Position numbers and translations under genes: made by a program. DNA of 31,976 bases from Peptococcaceae bacterium UBA7185. GTDB lineage: Bacteria > Bacillota > Peptococcia > Peptococcales > Peptococcaceae. The DNA lies in the NCBI GenBank assembly GCA_002491065.1, contig DKVF01000085.1:1-31976 (forward strand). Reading direction: 5' to 3'. The first letter of the stretch is position 1. Every line of letters begins with the position of its first letter. Of the stretch, positions 8,879 to 17,221 are shown piece by piece. The notes below the pieces were generated by a model that was not told where the DNA came from, searched no databases, and saw nothing but the letters and a program-made list of their open reading frames with translations.

Positions 8879-8919
8879 GCGGTTATATAGCTAAACTGGC
8901 TATATAACCGCCTTTTTTT
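8879..8919 (+). terminator. intrinsic terminator oriented to the plus strand
   Basis: A perfect 13-bp stem (8879-8891 with 8899-8911), a 7-nt loop and a run of seven T on the plus strand form a textbook rho-independent terminator. No plus-strand gene lies upstream of it; read on the minus strand, no T-run follows. It therefore acts on antisense or unannotated transcripts, or is left from an earlier arrangement of the locus. Confidence 0.7.
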
Positions 8920-8970
8920 GTCCTTTTTTTCTATCTTAAAAAGTTATGCTTAAAAATATTTTACGTGTCT

Positions 8971-8999
8971 ATTCTATCACAACTGTGCGTAAATTTGAA
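8971..8999 (-). promoter_or_regulatory. candidate promoter of the polysaccharide operon
   Basis: On the minus strand a TTCAAA box (8994-8999) and a TAGAAT box (8971-8976) are spaced 17 bp. This is a moderate sigma-A-type match about 180 nt ahead of the first glycosyltransferase. The resulting leader would contain the 8879-8911 hairpin. Confidence 0.4.
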
Positions 9000-9216
9000 T
9001 AGGATTTCTATTATTATTTATGTACTTTTCTATAATATTTTACCATATCCATCATATCATCTTTTATCTTTATAAGATTTTGTCTTTTTAGTTTAATTTC
9101 CCGCTAATTTTCAAGCGAATCATCTTTCGCCTTTCACCACTTACGCCTTGCTCTTCTGTGCTTCTTAGAAGCTATTTCGTCAAATTTTCGTTGCAAATTT
9201 TGATGAAAAACAATAC

Positions 9217-9281
9217 AAAAAAAGAACCATCCCTGTCCGAAGATTTTTCGAATTTCATTCTGACAAGAACGGTTCTTTTTT
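9217..9281 (-). terminator. terminator after the DUF1540 gene, probably bidirectional
   Basis: The arms AAAAAAAGAACC (9217-9228) and GGTTCTTTTTT (9271-9281) pair around a 42-nt loop that contains a smaller GAA/TTC hairpin. A T-run ends the structure on either strand. On the minus strand it lies about 40 nt after the DUF1540 stop. Confidence 0.55.
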
Positions 9282-9321
9282 GTTTCAAGCTGTTACAGGC
9301 TCGATTTCATTTTTCTTTTGC

Positions 9322-9486
9322 TTATTTCAGTACAAAAGACTGGCAATCGGTGCACTGTTTTTCGGTTGGGTTTGCTTCATGGGTACCAACCTGAATTTCC
9401 TGCAGAGAGCAGTAATTCTGCCCTGCTGCATGATGGCGGCACTGCTGTACTGTACATTTGATACTCTGGTTAATCTGTCCGTTCAT
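9322..9486 (-). CDS. DUF1540 small cysteine-rich protein
   Basis: Encodes 54 residues. Five cysteines in the pattern IKCTVQQC, NYCSL, CTDCQSF match DUF1540, a Firmicute family of small proteins presumed to bind metal through its cysteines; the function is not known. The ATG at 9486 has a strong AGGAGG 9 nt upstream, and the frame upstream of it has no comparable signal. It lies 119 nt after the AEC permease stop and before a hairpin terminator, so it may be a single-gene unit or the tail of a readthrough transcript. Confidence 0.85.
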   Translation of the reverse strand: MNGQINQSIKCTVQQCRHHAAGQNYCSLQEIQVGTHEANPTEKQCTDCQSFVLK

Positions 9487-9605
9487 AATGTTCAACCTCC
9501 TAAATTTAAAAACTAAGTGGTACATCTGATAGTATGGACAGGGTTTTCATTTTTATACCTTTGTTTTCGTTTTTTTGTGCAGCACGAAAAAGTTCTAATT
9601 TTCTT

Positions 9606-10547
9606 TCAAATCAATTGCAGTTCGTGTAATACGGCAATAAAGATAAACAATGTAAAGCAGGACAGCAACGATGTGACTACGACAATTTGTCCCGCCAAGT
9701 GATAATCGGCATTTTCGTTCTGCGCCATAATATATCCCGATACTGCCGCCGGCGATGCATACATGGCCAGAAGCGACGCCAGAGCTTGCCCGCGGAAGCC
9801 TAAAAAAATTGCAGGCGGTAAGAACAGTAACGGTACTGCAAGCAGCTTGCACACAGTAACCACAGCCAGGTAGGCAACCTGCGTGGTCTGCAGATTCAAA
9901 TCCAAATCCGCGCCCAAAATGAGCAGTGCCAATGGAATGGTAATACTACCTAAATCGGTCAGTGTTTCTTCTAAAAAGCCCGGAAATTGAATTCCGCTCA
10001 ATGTGTACAGCATACCCAAAGCCGTAGCGATGATTAACGGATTTCGCGCAATGTTGCCCGCCATCTTCCAAGGGTCATGTCTGCTCTGTCCATTAAAATG
10101 CTCGAACAGATACACCGCCAGCAAATTGAATAACGGCACAATAATGGCAATGAGCATAGTAATGGTGGCAATATTGTCCCCTTTATAGATGTTGCTTACG
10201 ATAGGAATTCCTAAAATGACATAATTGCTGCGGTAAATGCCCTGCACGATCACACTCTGCTGCTCTGGATTTCGCACCATTCGCGGCACCAGCCACATTA
10301 AAACAGCAAACAAAAGCAATACAGAAAAAATCGCATATCCAATCAGATGCCATTCAAAATATTGGCGGAAATCTGTTTCCCGTACATTATTAAAGAGCAT
10401 GACCGGCAGAAAGCATTTGAAGCACAATCGATTCAAATCGCGAATCATGGTGCGCGGCATCAAGCCAATTTTCTGCAAAAATACGCCCAGGAGAATCAGG
10501 AGAAACACTGGCAGCATCACATTGAGCGATAACAAAATAGATTGCAA
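9606..10547 (-). CDS. AEC family (auxin efflux carrier type) transporter
   Basis: About 313 residues with roughly ten hydrophobic helices in two halves, as in the AEC/Mem_trans family. These bacterial permeases are usually proposed to move small carboxylates such as malate, but no substrate can be read here. Typical elements are the N-terminal LPVFLLILLGVFLQKIGLM, then FLPVMLFNNV, and a central charged loop after VYLFEHF. The open frame reaches back to 10601, but those codons lie inside the ileS terminator hairpin. A TTG at 10547 with GAAGG 8 nt upstream is the best start. Confidence 0.85.
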   Translation of the reverse strand: MQSILLSLNVMLPVFLLILLGVFLQKIGLMPRTMIRDLNRLCFKCFLPVMLFNNVRETDFRQYFEWHLIGYAIFSVLLLFAVLMWLVPRMVRNPEQQSVIVQGIYRSNYVILGIPIVSNIYKGDNIATITMLIAIIVPLFNLLAVYLFEHFNGQSRHDPWKMAGNIARNPLIIATALGMLYTLSGIQFPGFLEETLTDLGSITIPLALLILGADLDLNLQTTQVAYLAVVTVCKLLAVPLLFLPPAIFLGFRGQALASLLAMYASPAAVSGYIMAQNENADYHLAGQIVVVTSLLSCFTLFIFIAVLHELQLI

Positions 10548-10582
10548 CAAAGACACCTTCTTAAAATCAATTTTCCTTACAT

Positions 10583-10615
10583 AGTAAAAGGCTGCTGCCA
10601 AATTCAGCAGCAGCC
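10583..10615 (-). terminator. ileS rho-independent terminator
   Basis: A perfect 9-bp GC-rich stem, GGCTGCTGC/GCAGCAGCC (10590-10598 with 10607-10615), with an 8-nt loop is followed on the minus strand by TTTTACT. It lies 35 nt beyond the ileS stop and ends the division-cluster transcript. Confidence 0.85.
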
Positions 10616-10649
10616 CTGTATGAGTTGCAGGTTTATTTCTATTTGCACA

Positions 10650-13427
10650 TTATGCTTTTGCAGCCATCACCGCAGCGCACCGCGGGCATAAGCCATGCTC
10701 ATCCAATTCCTCAGAATGAATCCAGCAGCGTTCACAAACATTGCCCACCGCCGGTGCAATCACGACATCCAAATCCTTCACGTTTTCGCTTATATAAGCA
10801 TCGGTCGGCGCTTCTGCCATGGATTTTACTGTCACTTTGGAAACAATGAAGATTGTGGCCAGCTGTTCAGCCATTGACTGCAACAGCTCTAAGGTTTCCC
10901 CATCAGCATACAATGTCACCTGGGCATCCAAAGATTTGCCGATTTCTTTATCGGCCCGTTTTTCTTCCAGCTTCTTGGTGACCTCTCCGCGGATCTTGAT
11001 CAGTTTATCCCATTTCGCTTCCAGTTGCTCATCAAAAGCCTCTGGATTTACCTGTGGCCAACCGGACAACTGAATACTCAATTCCTTGTTTTCTTTCGGG
11101 AAATATTTCCACACTTCTTCTGTGGTGAAAGAGAGAATAGGCGTCATAATCTGTGCCAATGCCAGACAGATTTCATACAACGCAGTCTGACAGGAACGGC
11201 GTCCTTTGTCATCTGCTGTTTCGCAATACAGACGGTCTTTCACAATGTCTACATAGAATGCGCTCAAGTCTACATTGCAGAAATTGTGTACTGCATGATA
11301 TACCACATGGAATTCGCAGTCCTCATAAGCCTGATTTACTTTTTCCAGCAGCTTATGCAGCTTGAGCACAATCCACTGGTCCAGTTCTTCCATATCCTTC
11401 AACGCTACTGCATCGGTCTTATAGTTGAAATCATTGATATTGCCCAAAAGGTAACGGAAGGTGTTCCGAATTTTGCGATACGCTTCGCTTACCTGTTTCA
11501 AAATACCCTGCGAAACAGCTACGTCATTGCGGTAATCGGCAGATGCCACCCACAGACGCAGGATATCTGCGCCCATATCGTTTACGACTTTCAACGGGTC
11601 TACGCCGTTACCCAGGGATTTACTCATTTTGCGGCCCTGCTCGTCCACCAGGAAACCATGGGTCAAAACTGCCTTGTAAGGCGCCACGCCGTCCAAAGCC
11701 ACCGAAGTTAGCAGTGAGGAATGGAACCAGCCGCGATGCTGGTCGCTGCCTTCCAAGTACATATCCGCCGGAGTCTGCAATTCTGGACGAATTTTTAATA
11801 CGCCCTTATGGCTGGAGCCAGAATCGAACCATACATCCATGATATCGGTTTCTTTACGGAAATGGGTTGCGCCGCATTTAGGACAAGTCAACCCTTCCGG
11901 AATCAAGTCTGCTGTGTCCTTAGCAAACCAGATATCAGAGCCATGCTCGCGGAACAACTCCTGAATATGGGCGATGGTATCATCATTGATAATCGGTTCA
12001 TTACATTCTGCACAGTAGAAAATCGGGATTGGCACGCCCCATGTGCGCTGTCTGGAAATACACCAGTCGCCGCGATCCGCTACCATATTGTAAATGCGGT
12101 CATGTCCCCAGGCCGGGAAGAATTTTACTTTATCAATTTCATCCAGCGCATTCTGGCGGAACCCGTCAATGGAGGCAAACCATTGCTCTGTTGCACGGAA
12201 CAGGGTCGGGTTTTTACAACGCCAGCAATGAGGATACTGGTGTTTGATAAATTTCAGCTTTAACAAATAGCCATTTTCATCTAACCATTGGCAAATCGCT
12301 TTGTTGGCGTCATCGGTGGAAAGTCCTGCAAAACGACCAGCCTCTGAGGTCAAGTGGCCCTGATCGTCAAGGGGAGAAATGACAGGCAGACCATATTTCT
12401 GACTGACAATAAAGTCATCCATACCATGACCAGGCGCAGTGTGCACACAGCCGCTGCCTGCTTCCAAAGTGACATGCTCGCCATTAATCACTACGGAATC
12501 ACGGTCGAGGAACGGATGGCGGCAAAGTATGCCATCCAGTTCTTTTCCTTTCCACTGTCCCAACACCTGATAGGTTTCAGGCAGACCACATTCGTTTATT
12601 ACGTTTTTGAGCATTTCTTTTGCGACCAGATACTTGTCCGCTCCAAATTGCACCAACTGATAATCAAATTCCGGATGGATAGAAATTGCCACGTTGGCCG
12701 GCAAGGTCCATGGCGTGGTTGTCCAAATCACCACATACGCATCCTCGATCGCAAACAGACCCTTGGCATCTTTTACCGGAAATTTCACATAAATAGACGG
12801 CGATCTCAGCTCTGCATATTCAATTTCCGCTTCTGCCAGTGCCGTCTCACAATCTGGGCACCAATGTACCGGTTTCAACCCTTTATAAATATAACCCTTT
12901 TTGGCCATTTCGCCAAATACACCGATCTGTTCTGCTTCAAATTTGGGATCCAAGGTCACATAGGGATGTTCCCAATCTCCGCGCACACCTAAACGGCGGA
13001 ACTGTTTTTTCTGATTTTCTACTGCATCCAGCGCAAATCCAGCGCAGGCTTTCCGGAATGCCACCTTGTCCACACCGTGATGGTCCAGTCCCAACGCTTT
13101 AATTGCTTTCAGCTCAATAGGCAGCCCGTGGGTATCCCATCCTGGCACATAGGGCGCATCATAACCGTTCATGCTGCGATGCTTCACAATCATATCCTTG
13201 AGCACCTTATTCATAGAATGTCCCAAATGAATATCCCCGTTGGCATAAGGAGGTCCATCATGTAAAATGAACTTGGGATGTCCTTCATTTTTTTCCGCAA
13301 CCTTATGATAAATATCATTGCTGTCCCAGAATTCCAAGATTTCCGGTTCCTTTTTAGGCAAGTTCCCGCGCATGGGGAATTCTGTCTGGGGCAAGTTTAA
13401 TGTCTTCCCATAATCTACCTTTTCCAC
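10650..13427 (-). CDS. ileS: isoleucyl-tRNA synthetase
   Basis: About 925 residues, full length for bacterial IleS. It charges tRNA-Ile with isoleucine and edits valine. Class I motifs are clear: PPYANGDIHLGHSMN (HIGH, about residue 60-70), the CP1 editing domain with TTTPWTLPANVAI, and KMSKSLGNG (about residue 600). The C-terminus has a zinc-binding end, CERCWIH...CPRC. GTG codons at 13439 and 13427 are both possible starts. The upper one overlaps the GAGG ribosome site, so I prefer 13427, which has an 11-nt spacing. It is the last gene of the divIVA-sepF cluster. The 55-67 nt leader is too short for a T-box, so regulation is probably with the cluster. Confidence 0.97.
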   Translation of the reverse strand: MEKVDYGKTLNLPQTEFPMRGNLPKKEPEILEFWDSNDIYHKVAEKNEGHPKFILHDGPPYANGDIHLGHSMNKVLKDMIVKHRSMNGYDAPYVPGWDTHGLPIELKAIKALGLDHHGVDKVAFRKACAGFALDAVENQKKQFRRLGVRGDWEHPYVTLDPKFEAEQIGVFGEMAKKGYIYKGLKPVHWCPDCETALAEAEIEYAELRSPSIYVKFPVKDAKGLFAIEDAYVVIWTTTPWTLPANVAISIHPEFDYQLVQFGADKYLVAKEMLKNVINECGLPETYQVLGQWKGKELDGILCRHPFLDRDSVVINGEHVTLEAGSGCVHTAPGHGMDDFIVSQKYGLPVISPLDDQGHLTSEAGRFAGLSTDDANKAICQWLDENGYLLKLKFIKHQYPHCWRCKNPTLFRATEQWFASIDGFRQNALDEIDKVKFFPAWGHDRIYNMVADRGDWCISRQRTWGVPIPIFYCAECNEPIINDDTIAHIQELFREHGSDIWFAKDTADLIPEGLTCPKCGATHFRKETDIMDVWFDSGSSHKGVLKIRPELQTPADMYLEGSDQHRGWFHSSLLTSVALDGVAPYKAVLTHGFLVDEQGRKMSKSLGNGVDPLKVVNDMGADILRLWVASADYRNDVAVSQGILKQVSEAYRKIRNTFRYLLGNINDFNYKTDAVALKDMEELDQWIVLKLHKLLEKVNQAYEDCEFHVVYHAVHNFCNVDLSAFYVDIVKDRLYCETADDKGRRSCQTALYEICLALAQIMTPILSFTTEEVWKYFPKENKELSIQLSGWPQVNPEAFDEQLEAKWDKLIKIRGEVTKKLEEKRADKEIGKSLDAQVTLYADGETLELLQSMAEQLATIFIVSKVTVKSMAEAPTDAYISENVKDLDVVIAPAVGNVCERCWIHSEELDEHGLCPRCAAVMAAKA

Positions 13428-13482
13428 GTTTCTTTTCACCTCAAATAATAATATTTCCTAATTTATAATAAACGCACCTGCC

Positions 13483-14094
13483 TTATTTGGCATTGGTGGT
13501 TTCCATAAGCTCTTTCAGTTTTACATTAATCTTTGTTTCCTCATTTTCTGACAGGCTGCTCTGGCTTTCCGCTGCCGACTTTTCCTGTTTGGCTATAATG
13601 GTTTCCTCTTCATTCTGTTTGATATAGCTTGCCACATCTTCACTGGAAATACCGACTTCCTCTGTTTCCAACATGGTAATCTGATTTCTAAAGTATTCTT
13701 TCAAGGTTTCCTTCGCATCTGCATAATGCTTCGCCAGCATGGTATAATCAGCCAGTACCTGGTTATATTTTTCCTCTGTGCTGCCGATGATATTTTTGGC
13801 CTTTTCCTCTGCCTGGGAAATAATTTCTGCCGCTTTCTGCTCGGCATCCTTTTTCAACTCGTCAGCAAAACGCTGTGCAGACACCAGGGCATTGTTCAGA
13901 GAAATCTCCTTTTCCCGATAGCTGTTCATATTCTCGCTGTAATTGCTGAGCTGTGTTTTTAATACATCCAGTTCCCGTTGCATCTTTTCAAAATCTACAA
14001 TGATTTCATCCAGGAATTCATCTACTTCCTCCATGTCATACCCACGCATAGATTTTTTAAACTCTTTATTATGAATGTCCATTGGTTTCAGCAT
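13483..14094 (-). CDS. divIVA: DivIVA-family cell division / polarity protein
   Basis: Encodes 203 residues. The conserved N-terminal membrane-binding and early coiled-coil segment reads LKPMDIHNKEFKKSMRGYDM, then EEVDEFLDEI. A long coiled coil rich in E, K, A and Q (about 25-150) and an acidic, low-complexity tail follow. DivIVA binds curved membrane at poles and septa and recruits division or wall proteins. The ATG at 14094 has AGGGGG 9 nt upstream; the ATG 27 nt further up has its GGAAA only 2 nt away. The gene lies between ylmH and ileS, the usual Firmicute order. Confidence 0.95.
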   Translation of the reverse strand: MLKPMDIHNKEFKKSMRGYDMEEVDEFLDEIIVDFEKMQRELDVLKTQLSNYSENMNSYREKEISLNNALVSAQRFADELKKDAEQKAAEIISQAEEKAKNIIGSTEEKYNQVLADYTMLAKHYADAKETLKEYFRNQITMLETEEVGISSEDVASYIKQNEEETIIAKQEKSAAESQSSLSENEETKINVKLKELMETTNAK

Positions 14095-14127
14095 AGACAC
14101 AAGCCCCCTTTTGAATTTCATTTCCTA

Positions 14128-14892
14128 TCAAATATATTTCAAAATACATAACTTTAGATTTCCTTTGCGTGTTTCACCAGCCAGAGCGCCAATGGCAATG
14201 CGGCCTTTCCCGCGGCAGGAAATCAGATCGCCCTGCCGACAAAGATAGTCATTCTCTGTGATTTCACTATGGTTTACCTTCACCTGCCCGCCTTGAATCA
14301 ATTCCATCGCTTTACTGCGGGATAACTGAAATCCATGCGCCAGCACAGTGTCCAGCCGCATAGAAGCTACCATAATATGTATTTCTTTTATATTCTGTTG
14401 TGGCGGTTCAAATACAGCCAAGGGATATTCTTCACCCTTTAGCGGAACGTGTTTTACACGCAGTTCCTGCTGCTCGAGATACTCTGCCGCCTCCTGCTGC
14501 ACAAAGAGGTCAAAGCCTGATTCCCGCACCAGAAGATCGCCAAACTTTTCCCGCCGCAGTCCCAGTCCCATCACCGCGCCTAAAAAATCACGGTGATTGA
14601 CCGAGACAAAATCCAGCTTTCCCTGGAACCGGAACAGAGAAATCTTTGCCAGCCCACAGTCCGGCTCGCTATATTCCGGAAAAAGTACCAGGCGTTTCCG
14701 CTCTGCACCTTCATAACCGCCGCAAAATAAATAGCGCTGTATCTTACGGGATCTGAGATATTCCTCTGCCACCAGCTGTAATCTCGGCTCCAAAAAATCT
14801 GTTACCGCTTCCTGATAACGCTCCTCCACCCTTTCCAGCAAATCGTCCAATCTACTGATAAATTGTTTTTCTTCCGAAGACAGAGTCAGCAT
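14128..14892 (-). CDS. ylmH: YlmH-type S4-domain RNA-binding protein
   Basis: Encodes 254 residues. The C-terminal S4 domain (about 180-250) contains RLDTVLAHGFQLSRSKAMEL followed by IQGGQVKVN, the characteristic S4 fold. The N-terminal ~160 residues match the YlmH family with FCGGYEGAERKRLVLFPEY and the FRGKLDF-like FRFQGKLDFVSVNHRDFLG block. YlmH homologues bind rRNA or ribosomes and have been linked to ribosome rescue and to division phenotypes. It sits between yggT and divIVA, 33 nt from divIVA, as in the conserved cluster. Confidence 0.92.
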   Translation of the reverse strand: MLTLSSEEKQFISRLDDLLERVEERYQEAVTDFLEPRLQLVAEEYLRSRKIQRYLFCGGYEGAERKRLVLFPEYSEPDCGLAKISLFRFQGKLDFVSVNHRDFLGAVMGLGLRREKFGDLLVRESGFDLFVQQEAAEYLEQQELRVKHVPLKGEEYPLAVFEPPQQNIKEIHIMVASMRLDTVLAHGFQLSRSKAMELIQGGQVKVNHSEITENDYLCRQGDLISCRGKGRIAIGALAGETRKGNLKLCILKYI

Positions 14893-14904
14893 AACGCCCT
14901 CCTC

Positions 14905-15168
14905 TTAAAACAAAATACGCAGCACATTAAACAGTACCTGATAAAGCAGTTGAATCAGCAGCAACGCCACAACAGGTGTAAAATCCAACGGATACCGCAG
15001 CGCCTCCGGTAGCAAGCGACTGCAGGGCGTCAGAATGGGATCTGTGATTTCATATACATACCGCAAAATTGAGTTGTAGGGATCATGCGGTATAAACGAG
15101 AGAAAGCAACGGGCGATAATCATAAAATTCAACACACTCACCGCTGCCCGCAAAAATAAATAAATCAT
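14905..15168 (-). CDS. YggT family membrane protein
   Basis: Encodes 87 residues with two hydrophobic helices flanking the family signature (FIPHDPYNSILRYVYEITDP, then ILTP). The role is not firmly known; in Firmicutes it lies with sepF and divIVA and is associated with cell division. Its ATG overlaps the proC stop by four bases (ATGA), so translation is coupled, and ylmH follows 12 nt later. Confidence 0.9.
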   Translation of the reverse strand: MIYLFLRAAVSVLNFMIIARCFLSFIPHDPYNSILRYVYEITDPILTPCSRLLPEALRYPLDFTPVVALLLIQLLYQVLFNVLRILF

Positions 15169-15980
15169 TTCTTTTCACCCAACTCCTTTGAACGAAGATA
15201 AGCTTGCTGCACCGCTTCCATCATAGCACTGCGCACACCTTTTTCTTCCAGCACCTTTAAGGCGCGGATTGTCGTGCCGCCTGGACTGGTCACCTGATCC
15301 TTCAGCTCTCCAGGATGAAGCCCAGTTTCCAGCAGCATCATGGCAGAACCTGCCATAGTCTGGGCTGCCAGCTGATAAGCCATCGCACGGGGCAAACCTG
15401 TGAGTACAGCGCCGTCGGCCAAAGCTTCCAAAATCTGATACATATATGCCGGTCCGCTGCCGCTGACAGCTCCCACTGCATCAATATATGCTTCTTCTAT
15501 AAAAATAGTCTGCCCAACGCTATCAAAAATCTCCTGCACGACCTGTTTTTGTGTCTCCGTAACCAGCTCACCGGCAGCCACCCCGGTCATACCCCAGCCG
15601 ATTTTCGCCGGCGTATTGGGCATCGCGCGAAACAGCGCCACCGCTCCCAACTGCTCTGCAATTGCCGCCATGGAAAGTCCTGCCATGATAGAGATTACCG
15701 CTTGTCCCGCTTGTGGTTTCTGCGTCAGCGTGCTGCACACCGCAGGAAATTGCTGCGGCTTCACAGCCAAAATGATATATTCCGCCTCTGACATCACCTG
15801 ATTGTTGTCACTCGCCGCCACAATGCCCAGCTCCTGCTGCAGCCGCTGCAATTTTCCCCCGCTGCGGTTGGACATAATGATATCCCCACTGCCGCACAGC
15901 CCTTTTTTGAGCATTCCTGCCGCAATCGCCTCTGCCATAGCTCCGGCACCGATAAAACCGAATCGATATGTCGCCTGCAT
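15165..15980 (-). CDS. proC: pyrroline-5-carboxylate reductase
   Basis: Encodes 271 residues. It reduces 1-pyrroline-5-carboxylate to proline with NAD(P)H. The dinucleotide motif FIGAGAMAEAIAAGML opens the protein, AVKPQQ follows the Rossmann domain, and the C-terminal dimer and active-site blocks SGSGPAYMYQILEALADG and DQVTSPGGTT are intact. Its ATG overlaps the sepF stop by one base (TAATG). Its position inside the division cluster is a known Firmicute arrangement without an obvious functional link. Confidence 0.97.
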   Translation of the reverse strand: MQATYRFGFIGAGAMAEAIAAGMLKKGLCGSGDIIMSNRSGGKLQRLQQELGIVAASDNNQVMSEAEYIILAVKPQQFPAVCSTLTQKPQAGQAVISIMAGLSMAAIAEQLGAVALFRAMPNTPAKIGWGMTGVAAGELVTETQKQVVQEIFDSVGQTIFIEEAYIDAVGAVSGSGPAYMYQILEALADGAVLTGLPRAMAYQLAAQTMAGSAMMLLETGLHPGELKDQVTSPGGTTIRALKVLEEKGVRSAMMEAVQQAYLRSKELGEKK

Positions 15981-16510
15981 TAGAAATCACCCCGACGATT
16001 ATATTGGGTAATCCAGGTAAAGAGCTCCTCATCAGTATTTTCCAAGTCACGCTTCAATTCACTGGCGATATCAATATTTTGCGGCGCAGCCAGAATAATT
16101 CCCTGGCTTACCTTTTGAATGGTACCGTCAATGGCATATACCACACCGCCCACAAAATCAATAATTTTCGCAGCAATATCCGTGTCGCAGGATTCAATAT
16201 TGATCACTACTGCTTTATGGTCCAGCAGATTATCCGCAATGCCTTGCGACTCTTCAAAACGAACCGGCTCCACTAAAACCACACGGGCATTTTCGCCGCC
16301 TTCCCCGAAATGCTCTGTGTGTTCCCGGTTTGGATTGGTAAAGGATACTACATTGTTAATCCGTGTCATGGACCTGTTTTCTGCCTTTGCCGGCACAGCT
16401 GTATTTTTTGCTGCAATCTGTACAGGTCTTTCCGCAACAACATCCTCTTCCTCTACATCTTCCCGTTCTACAAAACCTAATACATCTACAATCTTATCCA
16501 AAAATCCCAT
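15980..16510 (-). CDS. sepF: cell division protein SepF
   Basis: Encodes 176 residues. It begins with the membrane-anchoring helix MGFLDKIVDVLGF, then an acidic linker, then the SepF/YlmF core (about 90-165) with VVLVEPVRFEESQGIADNL and FVGGVVYAIDGTI. SepF polymerises into rings that tether and shape FtsZ at the septum. The start is the ATG at 16510 with AAAGGAGAG 6 nt upstream; a longer frame has no such site. It lies 13 nt after yggS and is coupled to proC. Confidence 0.96.
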   Translation of the reverse strand: MGFLDKIVDVLGFVEREDVEEEDVVAERPVQIAAKNTAVPAKAENRSMTRINNVVSFTNPNREHTEHFGEGGENARVVLVEPVRFEESQGIADNLLDHKAVVINIESCDTDIAAKIIDFVGGVVYAIDGTIQKVSQGIILAAPQNIDIASELKRDLENTDEELFTWITQYNRRGDF

Positions 16511-16523
16511 TTTACTCTCTCCT

Positions 16524-17204
16524 TTATTCTGCAAACATACTTCTGCCAACACGAATCATATTGGCGCCTTCTTCTACTGCCACCTGATAATCGTGACTCA
16601 TACCCATTGACAATATTTCCATATCAATTCCAGGAATCTGTTTTTCCTTTATTTCCTGAAATAATTGATACATTTCCCGGAAAATCGGTCGTACCTGCTC
16701 GGTATCTTCAAAAAAAGGAGCTATGTTCATCAATCCTTTTACATGGATTCCAGGAAGCTTGCTGACCATTTCCAAAAACGGCAAAACTTCTTCCTTTGCA
16801 AGTCCGAATTTACTCTCCTCATCAGCGATATTTACCTGAACAAGGCAATCCATGGGATGTCCTAATATCTGCATACGGTGATCCAGTTCTTTCGCCAGAG
16901 ATTCACTCTCCAGAGAATGTACCAGAACCACTTTATCCGCAATATATTTTACTTTATTGCTTTGCAAATGACCAATAATATGCCATGTAGCGCCAGGTCC
17001 CACCGCATCATATTTGTCCAAAAGCTCCTGTACTCTATTTTCGCCTATAATAGGCACTCCCGCAGCCAAAACCTCCTGAATCTGCTGCGGCGTTCTGGTT
17101 TTGGTCACTGCCACAATGGTCACAGACTGTTCTGGATGGGGACTCTTTTTTCGAGCCGCTTCTACGTTTCTTCGAATCTCTGCAATATTGTCTGTAATAC
17201 TCAT
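16524..17204 (-). CDS. YggS family pyridoxal phosphate homeostasis protein
   Basis: About 226 residues, alanine-racemase-like TIM barrel fold type III. It binds PLP but has no known catalytic activity and keeps the PLP pool and amino-acid metabolism balanced. Seen: VTIVAVTKTR with the PLP lysine, GENRVQELLDK, WHIIGHLQSNK, GLMNIAPF and the C-terminal LSMGMSHDYQVAVEEGANMIRVG phosphate-binding block in part. Two ATGs compete: 17216 directly abuts AAAGGG, while 17204 has a workable 12-nt distance and is preferred. It follows the HlyD-like gene by a few bases. Confidence 0.93.
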   Translation of the reverse strand: MSITDNIAEIRRNVEAARKKSPHPEQSVTIVAVTKTRTPQQIQEVLAAGVPIIGENRVQELLDKYDAVGPGATWHIIGHLQSNKVKYIADKVVLVHSLESESLAKELDHRMQILGHPMDCLVQVNIADEESKFGLAKEEVLPFLEMVSKLPGIHVKGLMNIAPFFEDTEQVRPIFREMYQLFQEIKEKQIPGIDMEILSMGMSHDYQVAVEEGANMIRVGRSMFAE

Positions 17205-17221
17205 TATAAAACTCATCCCTT

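Larger units (their letters stand above)
8789..9321. other. gene-free gap between the polysaccharide operon and the DUF1540 gene
   Basis: About 530 AT-rich bases. It holds the orphan plus-strand terminator, the candidate operon promoter on the minus strand, and the terminator-like hairpin downstream of the DUF1540 gene. I see no convincing open frame with a ribosome site. Short plus-strand frames here have no start signals or recognisable sequence. Confidence 0.6.

Noticed and set aside
11025..12992. Plus-strand frames of 150-228 codons opposite ileS
   Set aside because: They are antisense to conserved synthetase motifs; there is no ribosome site and no family resemblance.
13428..13482. Possible T-box riboswitch ahead of ileS
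   Set aside because: The spacer to divIVA is only about 55 nt and shows no specifier stem or T-box sequence, so ileS must be read from the upstream cluster.
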